Shown: piece after piece, positions 28,987 to 38,623 of the stretch
Position numbering within the stretch: position 1 is the stretch's first letter
Layout of the letters: the number at the start of each line of letters is the position of its first letter
Assembly (NCBI GenBank): GCA_026397715.1
Contig: JAPLUN010000420.1
Coordinates: forward strand, 44,533-108,532
Length of the DNA stretch: 64,000 bases
Direction: 5' to 3'
Source of the DNA: Verrucomicrobiota bacterium
Lineage (GTDB): Bacteria > Verrucomicrobiota > Verrucomicrobiia > Verrucomicrobiales > Verrucomicrobiaceae
Translations under genes and position numbers: made by a program
Notes under the pieces: model-generated
Database searches by the model: none
Told to the model about the DNA's origin: nothing
What the model saw: only the letters and a program-made list of their open reading frames with translations

Positions 28987-29280
28987 TCAGCACAAGAAGG
29001 CGAATTGATTAACTCGATGAGTGGATTGGTGGAGATGATTGAGGCGGCTCATTTCAGCGCTTTCCAGAGTGTCAGATGTGGTGCCTTCACTCAGCCCTAA
29101 CTTCCTCTCCTCCAGCTCGCGGTTGATGAACTGAACGTCTACCACAAGCTTTGCCTCCGAACGAAACGCCTCCGGTCTGCCAAGGATGCGGTATTCTTGA
29201 AATTTGGCACCGATGAGTGCGCCGATACAAGCGCAGCCCAGAATGATGCCGAGGCGAAGCAAGAAACGGAAGACAGTCAT
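28987..29280 (-). CDS. Truncated Wzz-like paralog (97 aa)
   Basis: N-terminal TM then RPEAFRSEAKLVVDVQFI, like the two upstream paralogs, ending soon after ESAEMSR. Confidence 0.5.
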   Translation of the reverse strand: MTVFRFLLRLGIILGCACIGALIGAKFQEYRILGRPEAFRSEAKLVVDVQFINRELEERKLGLSEGTTSDTLESAEMSRLNHLHQSTHRVNQFAFLC

Positions 29281-29288
29281 GGTGAAAA

Positions 29289-29945
29289 TTAACTCTGCCC
29301 GATTTCGACAGACCGGACGCCAGGCGGCAAGGTAAAAGGCGACTTGGGTGACCGGACGATGATCAACCTCAGCACCAGACCGACGAGAGCACCGAGCAAG
29401 CCGCCGCCACCAGCACCGATGGCGATGGGCAGGCGCCAGTCTTCGAAGTACTCCGTGGCAGCAGAAGCGCGTTGCTGCACGGCCGTCAGGGATTGCAGAT
29501 ATTCCTTGGGTGGCGGCGGATTTGACAGACTGTGCGCGTGGATTCGAAAACTGACAAATTCATCAATGAGGGCATCAAGGAACAACCGGGTGCCTTTGGG
29601 CTCCGTTCCAGTCGCGAGGATATTGAAAACATCATTATCCAAGGCCTGAGCGGCGCGGATTGTCACATCACCTGCTTTAAGGCCAGGATTGAGAGCCTTC
29701 ACACGGTTCGAGGCACGACGCTTCAATTCAGGGGATTCAATGGTTTCAATGATGACGTTGATCCTGCCGATTCGCTCTGCTTCATCGCGAATTGGATGAT
29801 GCACGGGAACCACGATGATGGCCTCCGAGCGAAACTCCATGGGCTTGGAAATGATGCGGAGCGCTTGGACGGCGGTGCCGATGCTGGCACCCGCCAGAAC
29901 GCAGCCGAGAATAACGGGGATGCTCAGGAGATTCATGGCGGTCAT
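29289..29945 (-). CDS. Wzz-like chain-length determinant paralog, no coiled coil (218 aa)
   Basis: KPMEFRSEAIIVV, KALNPGLKAGDVTIRAAQ, C-terminal EDWRLPIAIGAGGGGLLGALVGLVLRLI. Confidence 0.68.
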   Translation of the reverse strand: MTAMNLLSIPVILGCVLAGASIGTAVQALRIISKPMEFRSEAIIVVPVHHPIRDEAERIGRINVIIETIESPELKRRASNRVKALNPGLKAGDVTIRAAQALDNDVFNILATGTEPKGTRLFLDALIDEFVSFRIHAHSLSNPPPPKEYLQSLTAVQQRASAATEYFEDWRLPIAIGAGGGGLLGALVGLVLRLIIVRSPKSPFTLPPGVRSVEIGQS

Positions 29946-29946
29946 T

Positions 29947-30978
29947 TCATCCGATCACCGCCGGGATCTGCGGAGGCCCGGGAGCGCGCACCAAGATCAG
30001 GCTCAACACCAAGCCGATGAGGCCCCCCAGCAAACCACCGCCACCAGCACCCACGGCGATGGGCAGGCGCCAGTCTTCGACGTTTTCGAGGGCAGGGGTG
30101 GCGCGTTCCTGGATGGCGACATAGTCGGCGGTTGTTGTATTGAATGCGGACTGTATTTTCTCGACCTGTTCGAACAGTTTCTCATAGGCATGCTTGTCCG
30201 TTTCGAGTTTTTCCTGGAGCGTCTTCAATTCATCGAGGGAGGCTTCCCTGCGATCCAGGTCTTTTTCGATGTCGTGAATTTCGGATTCGATGGATTCAAG
30301 CTGGGTTTGCAAGGACGCACGGGAGGCATCGTCGTCTCTCATCGACTTGATCTTGAGACGGAGGTCGTCGCGCTGATTGCGCTGGGAGTTGAGGCGCGGC
30401 ACGAGCCGCTCCAGGTCTGATCTGACGCTGAGCGTGGCTGCCCCCTGAGCACGCGCTTTCTTCAGTTTCTCCGCAGAGTCTTCCATGCGCTTCTGCCGTG
30501 TGATCACCTCTTGAAGAAAATTCTGGAGCACCTTGCCCTGCGCCTGCTCGCGGACACTTTGGCGGAAGGAGATGAACTCATCGAGCAGGGCATCGAGAAA
30601 GATCCTCGTGTATTTGGGCTCGGTGCCGGTGGCGAGGATGTTGAAAATGGCGCTGCCCTTGGTTTGAGCGACACGGATGGACACGTCACATGCTTTAATT
30701 CCGGGGTTCAATGCTTTCACTCGCTCCAAAGCGCGGCGGCTCATTTCAGAGGACTCGATGGTTTCGATGATCGTCCCGTAGAAGTCCTGCTGCTGCTCAC
30801 GCCAGATGATGCTGTCATTGAAGACCATCTGGCCACCGGCGACGAGCTTGGCCAGCGAGCGGAACTCCTGGGGCCTGCCGGTAATGCGCATTGCCTGCAA
30901 GGCGACGCCGATGCTGGCGACAATGAATGCACACACAAAAATGATGAGGAGGCGTGGCAGGATGCGTGAGGAGTTCAT
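29947..30978 (-). CDS. Wzz-like chain-length determinant protein with coiled coil (343 aa)
   Basis: N- and C-terminal TM segments, central heptad-rich region, EDWRLPIAVGAGGGGLLGGLIGLVLSLI. Confidence 0.72.
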   Translation of the reverse strand: MNSSRILPRLLIIFVCAFIVASIGVALQAMRITGRPQEFRSLAKLVAGGQMVFNDSIIWREQQQDFYGTIIETIESSEMSRRALERVKALNPGIKACDVSIRVAQTKGSAIFNILATGTEPKYTRIFLDALLDEFISFRQSVREQAQGKVLQNFLQEVITRQKRMEDSAEKLKKARAQGAATLSVRSDLERLVPRLNSQRNQRDDLRLKIKSMRDDDASRASLQTQLESIESEIHDIEKDLDRREASLDELKTLQEKLETDKHAYEKLFEQVEKIQSAFNTTTADYVAIQERATPALENVEDWRLPIAVGAGGGGLLGGLIGLVLSLILVRAPGPPQIPAVIG

Positions 30979-31100
30979 GGTTAAATCAATGGAATGCCGG
31001 TTCTGCCAGAATGGCGGCGGTGTGGCCAGATAAATCCGGGGCCTATGACGCAGAAAGATCGTTTCTAGGTTTGTTCAAAAAAATCCCTCGGAGTTCAAAC

Positions 31101-31129
31101 GAAAAAGCCCAAGCCTTGCGGCTTGGGCT
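31101..31129 (-). terminator. Rho-independent terminator downstream of msrA
   Basis: AGCCCAAGCC-GCAA-GGCTTGGGCT on the minus strand followed by TTTTTC. Confidence 0.8.
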
Positions 31130-31177
31130 GAATCGGAAACCGCACTCGGAGAGTGCGGACCACTTCATGAAGGGAAG

Positions 31178-31846
31178 TTACTTCGCCTCGGGCTTGATCT
31201 TGCCTTTCTCTTCGAGCTTGTGCTTGAACTTCTCGGTCTTGGGATCAACGACGGCGCGGACGTAGCCTTGGTTCGGGTGAAGGGCTTTGAAGTTCTGGTG
31301 ATAGTCTTCGGCGGGGTAGAACTTCTTCAGCGGGGCGATCTCGGTGGCGATGGGGTCTTTCCATTTCTTCTGCACTTCGATCTTGGAGGCTTCGGCGATC
31401 TTGTGCTGCTCCTCCGTGGTGTAGTAGATGGCGGAGCGGTACTGGCTGCCGTAGTCGTTGCCCTGGAAGGCGGTGCCTTTGGGCATGAACTTGCCGTGGT
31501 GCTCGCCGTCTTCCTTGGTCACGCTGGTGGGGTCATGCGCATCCCAGAAGAGGTCGATGATTTCCTTGTAGGTGACGACCGTGGGATCGAACTCGACCTT
31601 GATGACTTCGGCGTGGCCGGTCTCGCCGGTGCAGACGTCTTCATAGGTGGGGTTTTCGGTTTTGCCGCCGGCATAGCCGCTGACGACATTCTTGACGCCC
31701 TTGACGAGGAGGTACTGAGCCTCGACGCACCAGAAGCAGCCACCACCGATGATGGCGGTTTCAGTTTTGGCGGCGTCAGCGGCAGAGGAGGTCGGGGCGA
31801 GGGAGGCCATGAGAAAGAGAGTGAGGAGGGTGAGCGCGGTTTTCAT
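31178..31846 (-). CDS. msrA: Peptide-methionine (S)-S-oxide reductase, exported
   Basis: Signal peptide; IIGGGCFWCVEAQYLLVKGVKNVVSGYAGG; FWDAHDPTSVTKEDGEHHGKFMPKGTAFQGNDYGSQYRSAIYY. Confidence 0.93.
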   Translation of the reverse strand: MKTALTLLTLFLMASLAPTSSAADAAKTETAIIGGGCFWCVEAQYLLVKGVKNVVSGYAGGKTENPTYEDVCTGETGHAEVIKVEFDPTVVTYKEIIDLFWDAHDPTSVTKEDGEHHGKFMPKGTAFQGNDYGSQYRSAIYYTTEEQHKIAEASKIEVQKKWKDPIATEIAPLKKFYPAEDYHQNFKALHPNQGYVRAVVDPKTEKFKHKLEEKGKIKPEAK

Positions 31847-32031
31847 GGGTTAGATACGAACGAGTTGGGTCAGAGAGTCAATCATCCGTCCTGTGAGAGG
31901 CGAAACTTTCGGCGGAATTCCCGAAAAGGGGATGAATGGCCGCAAAGAGCCGCAAAAAAGGGGCAAAAAACCAGAGCAGCGGAGTCTGATACTTTTTTGC
32001 GTTTTCTGGCGGCCATCTCTACTCTGCTCTC

Positions 32032-32412
32032 ATGGATGAACTTTCGACTCTCTGCGCCCGGGTGGGCGAAACCAAGCTGCGCGAGATGGTGACGGCGTTT
32101 TACCGGCGCGTGCGGGTGGATGATGTGATCGGCACGATGTATCCGCCGGATGACTGGGAGAATGCAGAGAAGCGGCTGGCAGATTTCATTGTGTATCGTT
32201 TCGGCGGACCGCAGACCTACATCGAGGAGCGCGGGCATCCGCGACTGCGCGGCAGGCACATGCCGTTTTCCATCGGGGAAGCAGAGCGCGACCGCTGGAT
32301 GAAACTGATGAGCGAGGCGATGACCGAGGTGGCGGTGCCCGACCCCGAGGCGCCCATCATCAGTACGTTCTTTGCGCAGGTGGCGGACATGATGCGGAAC
32401 CGTCCGGGCTGA
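32032..32412 (+). CDS. Truncated hemoglobin, group II-like
   Basis: 126 aa; FYRRVRVDDVIGTMYPPDDWENAEKRLADFIVYRFGGPQTYIEERGHPRLRGRHMPFSI. Confidence 0.82.
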   Translation: MDELSTLCARVGETKLREMVTAFYRRVRVDDVIGTMYPPDDWENAEKRLADFIVYRFGGPQTYIEERGHPRLRGRHMPFSIGEAERDRWMKLMSEAMTEVAVPDPEAPIISTFFAQVADMMRNRPG

Positions 32413-32457
32413 ATCGCTGCTTGTCAGGCGGGGCTGTCGCAGGATGATAGCCACCCC

Positions 32458-33396
32458 ATGGAAAAGACCCCTGTCCTCATTCTCGCTCCGTTGCCAGATT
32501 TCCTCATGCAGCCGCTGCTGGCGGCGCATGTGTGTCATGATTACTTCCATGCGGCGGACAAGGCGGCGCTGCTGGGAAAGGTGGGTGCGGAGATCCGGGG
32601 CATCGTGATGGCCGGGGGCAGTGTGTCGCCTGTGCCATTGCTGGAGCAGCTGCCGAAGCTGGAGATCATCAGCGTGTTTGGCGTGGGGTATGACGGCGTG
32701 CCGGTGGACTGGTGCAAAGCGCATGGCATCCGCGTGACGAACACGCCGGATGTGCTGACGGAAGACGTGGCGGACACGGCGAGCGCACTGGTATTGATGA
32801 CGAGCCGGAAGCTGATCGCGGCGAATCGTTTCCTGCATGCGGGTGCCTGGACAAAGGGTGCCTTCCCACTGGCGCATGCGCTGCATGGCAAGCTGGCGGG
32901 CATCGTGGGCCTGGGGCGCATTGGCAAGGCGATCGCGCATCGGCTGGAAGCGCATGGGATGCGCATCGCCTATCACGGTCGCACCAAGCAGGACGTGAGC
33001 TGGGAGTATGTGGACTCGCTGGTCGCTCTCGCGCAGAAGGTGGACTTTTTGATCGTAGCCTGCCCCGGTGGCGCGGCGACGAAGCACCTGATCAACGCGG
33101 AGGTGCTGACCGCACTGGGCACGAAGGGCACGCTGATCAACATCGCGCGTGGTTCGGTGGTGGATGAGGCGGCGCTGATCACCGCGCTGCAAAACGGCAC
33201 CATTCGCGGTGCGGGGCTGGATGTATTTGAGAATGAACCCCATGTGCCGGAGGCGCTGATGCAGTGCGAGAACGCGGTGCTGCTGCCCCACCTGGGCAGC
33301 GGAACGCATGAAACGCGTGCGGAGATGGCCCGGCTGGTGGTGGAGAATCTGGCGGCGCATTTCAGCGGCACAGCGCTGCTGACGCCCGTGTGCTGA
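32458..33396 (+). CDS. D-isomer-specific 2-hydroxyacid dehydrogenase
   Basis: IVGLGRIGKAIAHRLEAHGMRIAYHGRTKQ; INIARGSVVDEAALITALQNGTIRGAGLDVFENEPHVPEAL. Confidence 0.92.
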   Translation: MEKTPVLILAPLPDFLMQPLLAAHVCHDYFHAADKAALLGKVGAEIRGIVMAGGSVSPVPLLEQLPKLEIISVFGVGYDGVPVDWCKAHGIRVTNTPDVLTEDVADTASALVLMTSRKLIAANRFLHAGAWTKGAFPLAHALHGKLAGIVGLGRIGKAIAHRLEAHGMRIAYHGRTKQDVSWEYVDSLVALAQKVDFLIVACPGGAATKHLINAEVLTALGTKGTLINIARGSVVDEAALITALQNGTIRGAGLDVFENEPHVPEALMQCENAVLLPHLGSGTHETRAEMARLVVENLAAHFSGTALLTPVC

Positions 33397-33474
33397 GGTG
33401 TTGTTCGTAGGATTGCCTGTGCGTTTTGGCCGATTGCCTGCTTGCCCTTCAAGCTTGAGCCACTATTAAACTTC

Positions 33475-34065
33475 ATGGGCAAATTCATTCTCGGAGCAGT
33501 TCTCGCCGCCATGGCCGTCTTCGGCTGGGAGGCGGTGTCGTGGACAGCCCTCGGCTGGCATCAAAATGGATTCCGGGCGTTTCGTGATGAATCCAAGGTT
33601 GCCGAAGTGATCAAAGCCAACGTGACCTCCGGCCATGGCATCTATCTGCTGCCTGGCATAGGCGAGGCGCCGAAAATCGCCACCGCGGAAGAAAAGAAAG
33701 CCTTCGAAGCAGAGCAGCAGAAAGCGATGAAGGACGGCCCCTACGTTTATGCCATCGTTCGTCCGGGCAGAGGCGATTACAGCATGGGAATGAACATGAC
33801 TTTGAGTTTCATCCGCTGCCTGATCTGCGCCCTTTTGATTGCGGGTCTGCTTTCCCAGACAGCGTTGTTTTATCAGGCGCGCATTGCCTTCGTGGCAGCG
33901 GCAGGATTGTTCGCCGGCCTGACCGCCGACCTGCCGATGTGGATCTGGTTTGAAAATCCAGGCCGCGATGCGGCGGTGAACATCGCCGATCACTTGATCG
34001 CCTGGGTCATCGGCGGTGCCGTGCTGGGCATCTTTGTGGGCAAGGACCCGGTGGCGGAACGGTGA
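33475..34065 (+). CDS. Hypothetical membrane protein
   Basis: 196 aa, several TM helices. Confidence 0.6.
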   Translation: MGKFILGAVLAAMAVFGWEAVSWTALGWHQNGFRAFRDESKVAEVIKANVTSGHGIYLLPGIGEAPKIATAEEKKAFEAEQQKAMKDGPYVYAIVRPGRGDYSMGMNMTLSFIRCLICALLIAGLLSQTALFYQARIAFVAAAGLFAGLTADLPMWIWFENPGRDAAVNIADHLIAWVIGGAVLGIFVGKDPVAER

Positions 34066-34087
34066 AGATTCCGTCAATCCTCCTCTG

Positions 34088-34153
34088 CCTCTTACTCATA
34101 CTCTTCCTCCCGGAGGTATGGAACCGTCAGGGAGGGGGAGTATGAGTAAGAGG
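34088..34153. repeat. Inverted repeat between convergent genes (possible bidirectional terminator)
   Basis: CCTCTTACTCATACTCTTCCTCCC (34088-34111) versus reverse complement of GGGAGGGGGAGTATGAGTAAGAGG (34130-34153); 22/24 pairing. Confidence 0.8.
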
Positions 34154-34160
34154 AGGAAGT

Positions 34161-36131
34161 TCAGGCGGTGACGCCGCTGGTCTTCAGCACGGCCTGCGCC
34201 ACCTCTTCGGGGGTGACCAGGGTCATGCAGTTGTAGTGGCCAAAGGGGCACTCGCGCTCAAAGCAGGGGCTGCACTCGATCTTGTGCTGGATGACGGTGT
34301 GGCGGTCGCCGAGCGGGCCGGTTTCAATCGGGCAGGTGGAGCCGAAGATGCTCACGGTGGGAATGCCCAGCGCTGCCGCCAGATGCATGGTGCCGGTGTC
34401 ATTGGTGAGCAGGAGCTGGCAGCCGCGCAGTTTGACGATGAGCTCGGAGAGGCGTGTTTTGCCCACGAGGTTTTCATGCGGTGCCTGGAGCATGGCGGAG
34501 AGCTTTTCGCCCATTTCCTTCTCCCCGGGTGCACCGAACAATTCCCAGCGGAACTGCGGATGCTGGGCGGAGATTTGATTCACCACGGCAGCAAAGCGCT
34601 CCAGCGGCCAGCGCTTGGCGGGCCCGTACTCGGCACCGGCACAAACGCCGACACGGATGGTGCCATCCGTCGAGACCGGCGGAGTTCCGGCGTCCCACAC
34701 GCCGGGCTGCTCGATGTCGGCACCGATGCCTTTGGCGATGCGCAGGTAGCGGTGCGCATGGTGCTCCTTGCTTCCTTTGGCCGGGCCGCCCTTGATGATT
34801 TGATTGAGCAGTTTCGAGCGTAAAGAGCCTTTCACCCCGACGCGGCGGGGAACGCCAGCGAGCCAGATTTCCAGCGTGCTGCGCGTGGAGTTGGTGCAGA
34901 AAACGGCGGCATCAAACTTCACCCCAGTGGCCTTGATGCGCCTGGCCACGGCGAAGAGGCCTTCTTTGGCGGGCTTACCGATGTAGCGCGAGACTTCAGG
35001 CATGGAGAGCCATAGCTCCGCCAGTTTGTCCGGGCCGAGAATGGTGATCTTCATGTCCGGGCGGCCGCGTTTGATGGCGCGCACCATGGGGAAGGCCATG
35101 CAGGCATCTCCGAGCCAATTGGGGCTGCGGATGAGCAGCTCAAAGGGCTGCAGGCGGCTCATGTCGTAGCCTGTGGGAAAGGCCACACCGCGACGATAAT
35201 CGGCCAGCAGGAATCGCGGCTTCGGCAGCTTCCAGCGGTTGTGCACCCAGAACCAGCTGGCTGGCTGCTCGCGGATCAGCTTCTCCACGGCGGCATTGAT
35301 CGCCAAAGTCAGGCCATCGGCATTGGGTTGCGATTCATCGGCTTTGACCTCCGGTGCGCAGACCAAGCGCCAGCGCGCCGGGCCGTCATTGTAAACCATC
35401 ATGGGCAGCACCACCGCATCCGTGCGGATGGCCATGAGCGCCGCGATGGTGGTGGTGGAGGCCAGGCGGTCGAAGAAAGGGCACCACAGGCCGTGATCTC
35501 CGGCGTGCTGATCCACCAGCACACCGACCTGACCGGCTTCGCGCATGAACTTCATGGGGGCGTTGAACCCGGCCTGGCGGTCAAACAGCGCATAGCCCAG
35601 CTTTTCTCGGCGGCGGAGCACCAGGGCATTGAGCCTGGGATTGTGCAGCGGCTGGTAGATGGCGCCGGCCTTGTGACCGCGCACATACATGGACGGCACC
35701 TGGGTCAGGATTTCCCAGCAGCTGGCATGCAGCACCAGATTCAGCAGCGGACGTTTGCCGTTGTCATAGGCGGCCTGGGCGCGCTCGATGCCTTCGGACC
35801 GCACATGCCTGCAGATCGCGGCCTCGGACATCAGCGGCAGTTTGAAACCGCAGAGCACGTTGGCGAACAGGCTCTTGAAGTGCTCATAGGCGAGGGCCTT
35901 GAGTTCGGCGGGGGATTTTTCGCGGCCAAAGGCGATGTGCAGGTTGTGCAGCGCGAGGCGGCGGTATTTGCCAGCCACCAAATAAGCCACAGCGCCCAGC
36001 ACCCGGCCGGTGAACCACACCACGATGAGCGGCAGCAGCCACAGCACGCCTTCGATGCACCGGAACAGCGCGTAAACCAGCCACTGCACGGTGCGTGTAG
36101 ATAATCTGGCGGATTCTTTGGCGTTGCCCAT
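34161..36131 (-). CDS. Fusion: lipid A acyltransferase (LpxL/HtrB-like) plus heptosyltransferase family 9 (WaaF-like)
   Basis: N-half LVLHASCWEIL (HX4E) and VDQHAGDHGLWCPFFDR; C-half LLIRSPNWLGDACMAFPMVRAIKRGRPD, LLLTNDTGTMHLAAALGIPTVSIFGST. Confidence 0.85.
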   Translation of the reverse strand: MGNAKESARLSTRTVQWLVYALFRCIEGVLWLLPLIVVWFTGRVLGAVAYLVAGKYRRLALHNLHIAFGREKSPAELKALAYEHFKSLFANVLCGFKLPLMSEAAICRHVRSEGIERAQAAYDNGKRPLLNLVLHASCWEILTQVPSMYVRGHKAGAIYQPLHNPRLNALVLRRREKLGYALFDRQAGFNAPMKFMREAGQVGVLVDQHAGDHGLWCPFFDRLASTTTIAALMAIRTDAVVLPMMVYNDGPARWRLVCAPEVKADESQPNADGLTLAINAAVEKLIREQPASWFWVHNRWKLPKPRFLLADYRRGVAFPTGYDMSRLQPFELLIRSPNWLGDACMAFPMVRAIKRGRPDMKITILGPDKLAELWLSMPEVSRYIGKPAKEGLFAVARRIKATGVKFDAAVFCTNSTRSTLEIWLAGVPRRVGVKGSLRSKLLNQIIKGGPAKGSKEHHAHRYLRIAKGIGADIEQPGVWDAGTPPVSTDGTIRVGVCAGAEYGPAKRWPLERFAAVVNQISAQHPQFRWELFGAPGEKEMGEKLSAMLQAPHENLVGKTRLSELIVKLRGCQLLLTNDTGTMHLAAALGIPTVSIFGSTCPIETGPLGDRHTVIQHKIECSPCFERECPFGHYNCMTLVTPEEVAQAVLKTSGVTA

Positions 36132-36212
36132 GTGGCTTCCTTTATGCCGCAACGCTTCCGGGCACGCAACCGTTCATGCGAGATCAGCGGCGGCGGCTTC
36201 GTTTGGCGAGGC

Positions 36213-37544
36213 ATGCACCGCTTTTTTCTCCTGCTCATGACTTGCTGCCCGCTGCTGCATGCAGCCGCTGCGAAGCCGAACATTGTTTTCATCATGGCCG
36301 ATGATCTCGGCTGGGCGGACGTGGCCTTTCATGCAGGCACGGCCCCCACTCCCACGCTGGACAAACTGGCCCGGGAGGGCCTGGAGCTCACGCATCACTA
36401 CTCCGCGCCCGTATGCAGCCCTACGCGCACAGGATTGATGACCGGGCGCTGCTGGAGCCGCTTTGGCGTCACGACCCCGCAGAGTGAACGGGCGCTGCCG
36501 TGGGATACGGTGACGCTGCCGCGCGCGCTCAAATCCATGGGCTATGAGACCTGCCTCACGGGCAAGTGGCACCTCGGTTCGAAACCCGCGTGGGGCCCGA
36601 ATCACTTTGGCTTTGATCACAGCTACGGCTCGCTGGGTGGCGGTGTGGGGCCGTGGGATCACCATTACAAGAAAGGCGAGTTCACCGAGACATGGCATCG
36701 GGATGAAAAGCTCATCACGGAACCCGGTCATGTGACGGACTTGATCGCGAAGGAGGCCTGTGACTGGCTGGCGGCTCGGAAGGACGCGCCGTTTTTCCTC
36801 TATGTGCCGCTGACGGCGGTGCATCTGCCCGTGAAGGAGCCGGAGGAGTGGTTATCCAAGGTGCCTGCGGGCATCACCGGTGCGGTGGCCCGGCAATACG
36901 CCGCGTGCATCATGCACATGGATGGGGCGGTGGGGCAGATCGTGGCTGCGCTGGAAAAGAACGGGCAGCGCAGCAACACGCTGCTGGTCTTCACCAGCGA
37001 CAATGGCGGCAGCACCGCTGAGAACAACGGCCAGGCCTACCCTTCGGATGGATATGCCACAGGCCCGCTGCCGGGAAACAACCGGCCGCTGCGCGATGAG
37101 AAGGGCAGCGTCTATGAAGGCGGCACGCGTGTGCCCTGCCTTCTGAACTGGCCCGGCACGCTGAAACCCGGCACGCACGACGCACCCGTGCAGATCATCG
37201 ACTGGATGCCCACTTTCTGCGCTCTGGCCGGATTCAAACCGGCCAAGGATCTGAAGTGGGACGGCGTGAATCTTTGGCCGCAGCTGGCCGAAGGAGCGCC
37301 ACCACCGCCGCGCACGCTCTACACCGTGGGCCCCAACTTCAAGTCACGAGCCCTGCGCTGCGACCCCTGGAAGCTGGTGGTGCAGGGCACTGCGGGGAAA
37401 GAGAAATTCGAGCTCTATGACATCATCGCCGATCCGAATGAAACCAAGGACCAGGCCGCGCAGCAGCCCGATGCGCTGGCCACGATGAAGGAGCGGCTGA
37501 GCGTCATGGCACGGGCGGACCGCGATGCGGTGGCGAAGGACTGA
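36213..37544 (+). CDS. Secreted sulfatase (arylsulfatase-like)
   Basis: Signal peptide; KPNIVFIMADDLGWADVAFHAG; formylglycine motif CSPTRTGLMTGR; GKWHLG. Confidence 0.94.
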   Translation: MHRFFLLLMTCCPLLHAAAAKPNIVFIMADDLGWADVAFHAGTAPTPTLDKLAREGLELTHHYSAPVCSPTRTGLMTGRCWSRFGVTTPQSERALPWDTVTLPRALKSMGYETCLTGKWHLGSKPAWGPNHFGFDHSYGSLGGGVGPWDHHYKKGEFTETWHRDEKLITEPGHVTDLIAKEACDWLAARKDAPFFLYVPLTAVHLPVKEPEEWLSKVPAGITGAVARQYAACIMHMDGAVGQIVAALEKNGQRSNTLLVFTSDNGGSTAENNGQAYPSDGYATGPLPGNNRPLRDEKGSVYEGGTRVPCLLNWPGTLKPGTHDAPVQIIDWMPTFCALAGFKPAKDLKWDGVNLWPQLAEGAPPPPRTLYTVGPNFKSRALRCDPWKLVVQGTAGKEKFELYDIIADPNETKDQAAQQPDALATMKERLSVMARADRDAVAKD

Positions 37545-37558
37545 GAGTGTTTTCTGAA

Positions 37559-37705
37559 CGTAGGTTGGGTGTGTTTGGCGGATGGTGCCTGCTCCACCAC
37601 CTACATGCTGCTTCGCCAAACCGCCCGACTCTGGGAGCGTTCGCAGGCTGCAGTGCGTTGCCACACGCTGAGGGACGGGCGGGCTTTCGCCACACCCATC
37701 CTACG
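37559..37705. repeat. Dispersed MITE-like element (family 2, copy 1)
   Basis: Ends CGTAGGTTGGGTGTG ... CACACCCATCCTACG; same sequence in inverse orientation at 47005-47150. Confidence 0.82.
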
Positions 37706-37719
37706 TCGGAGTTCAGTCA

Positions 37720-37754
37720 CAAAAAAAACGGGCGGTGCCTGCGCACCGCCCGTT
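37720..37754 (-). terminator. Rho-independent terminator downstream of the response regulator
   Basis: AACGGGCGGTGC-GCAG-GCACCGCCCGTT then T-run on the minus strand. Confidence 0.85.
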
Positions 37755-37779
37755 GGAAAGATCACCGTCTTGAGAAATC

Positions 37780-38418
37780 CTATTTCTCCACCCAGCGGAC
37801 GGCTTCCATGAGCAGTTCGCGAGCGGAGGCGAGGCCGAGCTTCTGACGGATGTTCGCCTTGTGGGCGTCCACCGTCTTGGCGCTGAGGGCCAGCTTTTCG
37901 GCGATGCTGTGGGAGTCGAAGCCGCGGCCCACCATCTCGAAGATTTCGAGCTGACGGTCGCTGAGCATGCGGGCGGGTTCGCCACGGGAGCCGCCGCGAG
38001 GGCCGCCACCGGAGACGATGCTGCCGAGCAGGGAAGCGCTGAAGAAGAAGGAACCAGCGGCCACCTGACGGAGACCCTGAAGCACGCGGGTGCTCGGTTC
38101 GCCCTTCATCACATAGCCCATGGCACCAGCGCGCAGGCAGCGCTCAGCATACACGTTTTCATCGTGCATCGAGTACACGAGAATCTGCATGTTTGGATGG
38201 CTGGCACGCAGCTTTTTGATGAGGTCCACACCGCTGCGATCCTTCAAGGTGATGTCGAGCACGACTACGTCGGGCTTGAGTTTGGCGATTTGCTGGAGAG
38301 CGGTATTGGCATCTTCAGCGCTGCCGATGACCTGCATGTCTTCCTGCTGGTCGATTAGTTTCTTAAGCCCTTCGATAACGATAGGGTGGTCGTCGAGTAT
38401 ATAGATTTTGCTTTTCAC
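37780..38418 (-). CDS. NarL/LuxR-type response regulator
   Basis: IYILDDHPIVIEGLKKLID, PDVVVLDITLKDRSGVDLI, SDRQLEIFEMVGRGFDSHSIAEKLALSAKTVDAHKANIRQKLG. Confidence 0.92.
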   Translation of the reverse strand: MKSKIYILDDHPIVIEGLKKLIDQQEDMQVIGSAEDANTALQQIAKLKPDVVVLDITLKDRSGVDLIKKLRASHPNMQILVYSMHDENVYAERCLRAGAMGYVMKGEPSTRVLQGLRQVAAGSFFFSASLLGSIVSGGGPRGGSRGEPARMLSDRQLEIFEMVGRGFDSHSIAEKLALSAKTVDAHKANIRQKLGLASARELLMEAVRWVEK

Positions 38419-38623
38419 GGTTCAACTAGAAGACTCATTTTCAAAAGAATGTCAAGCCGACGTTCTTAAGAAACTTTGAGCAAGGAATGCACTCCATTGC
38501 ATTTCAATGTTTGAGAGCATGGTCATTTAACCCAAAATGCCGCCTCCATACAACCCCAAAGCAGGGTTTTAAGGCTTAAAAAGCCACTCCGACGATATCG
38601 CGATTGGTTTTCAGATCGCTCCC

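Noticed and set aside
31882-33360. 492-aa minus-strand ORF across globin and dehydrogenase genes
   Set aside because: Spans two well-supported genes on the other strand; His/Arg-rich with no motif.
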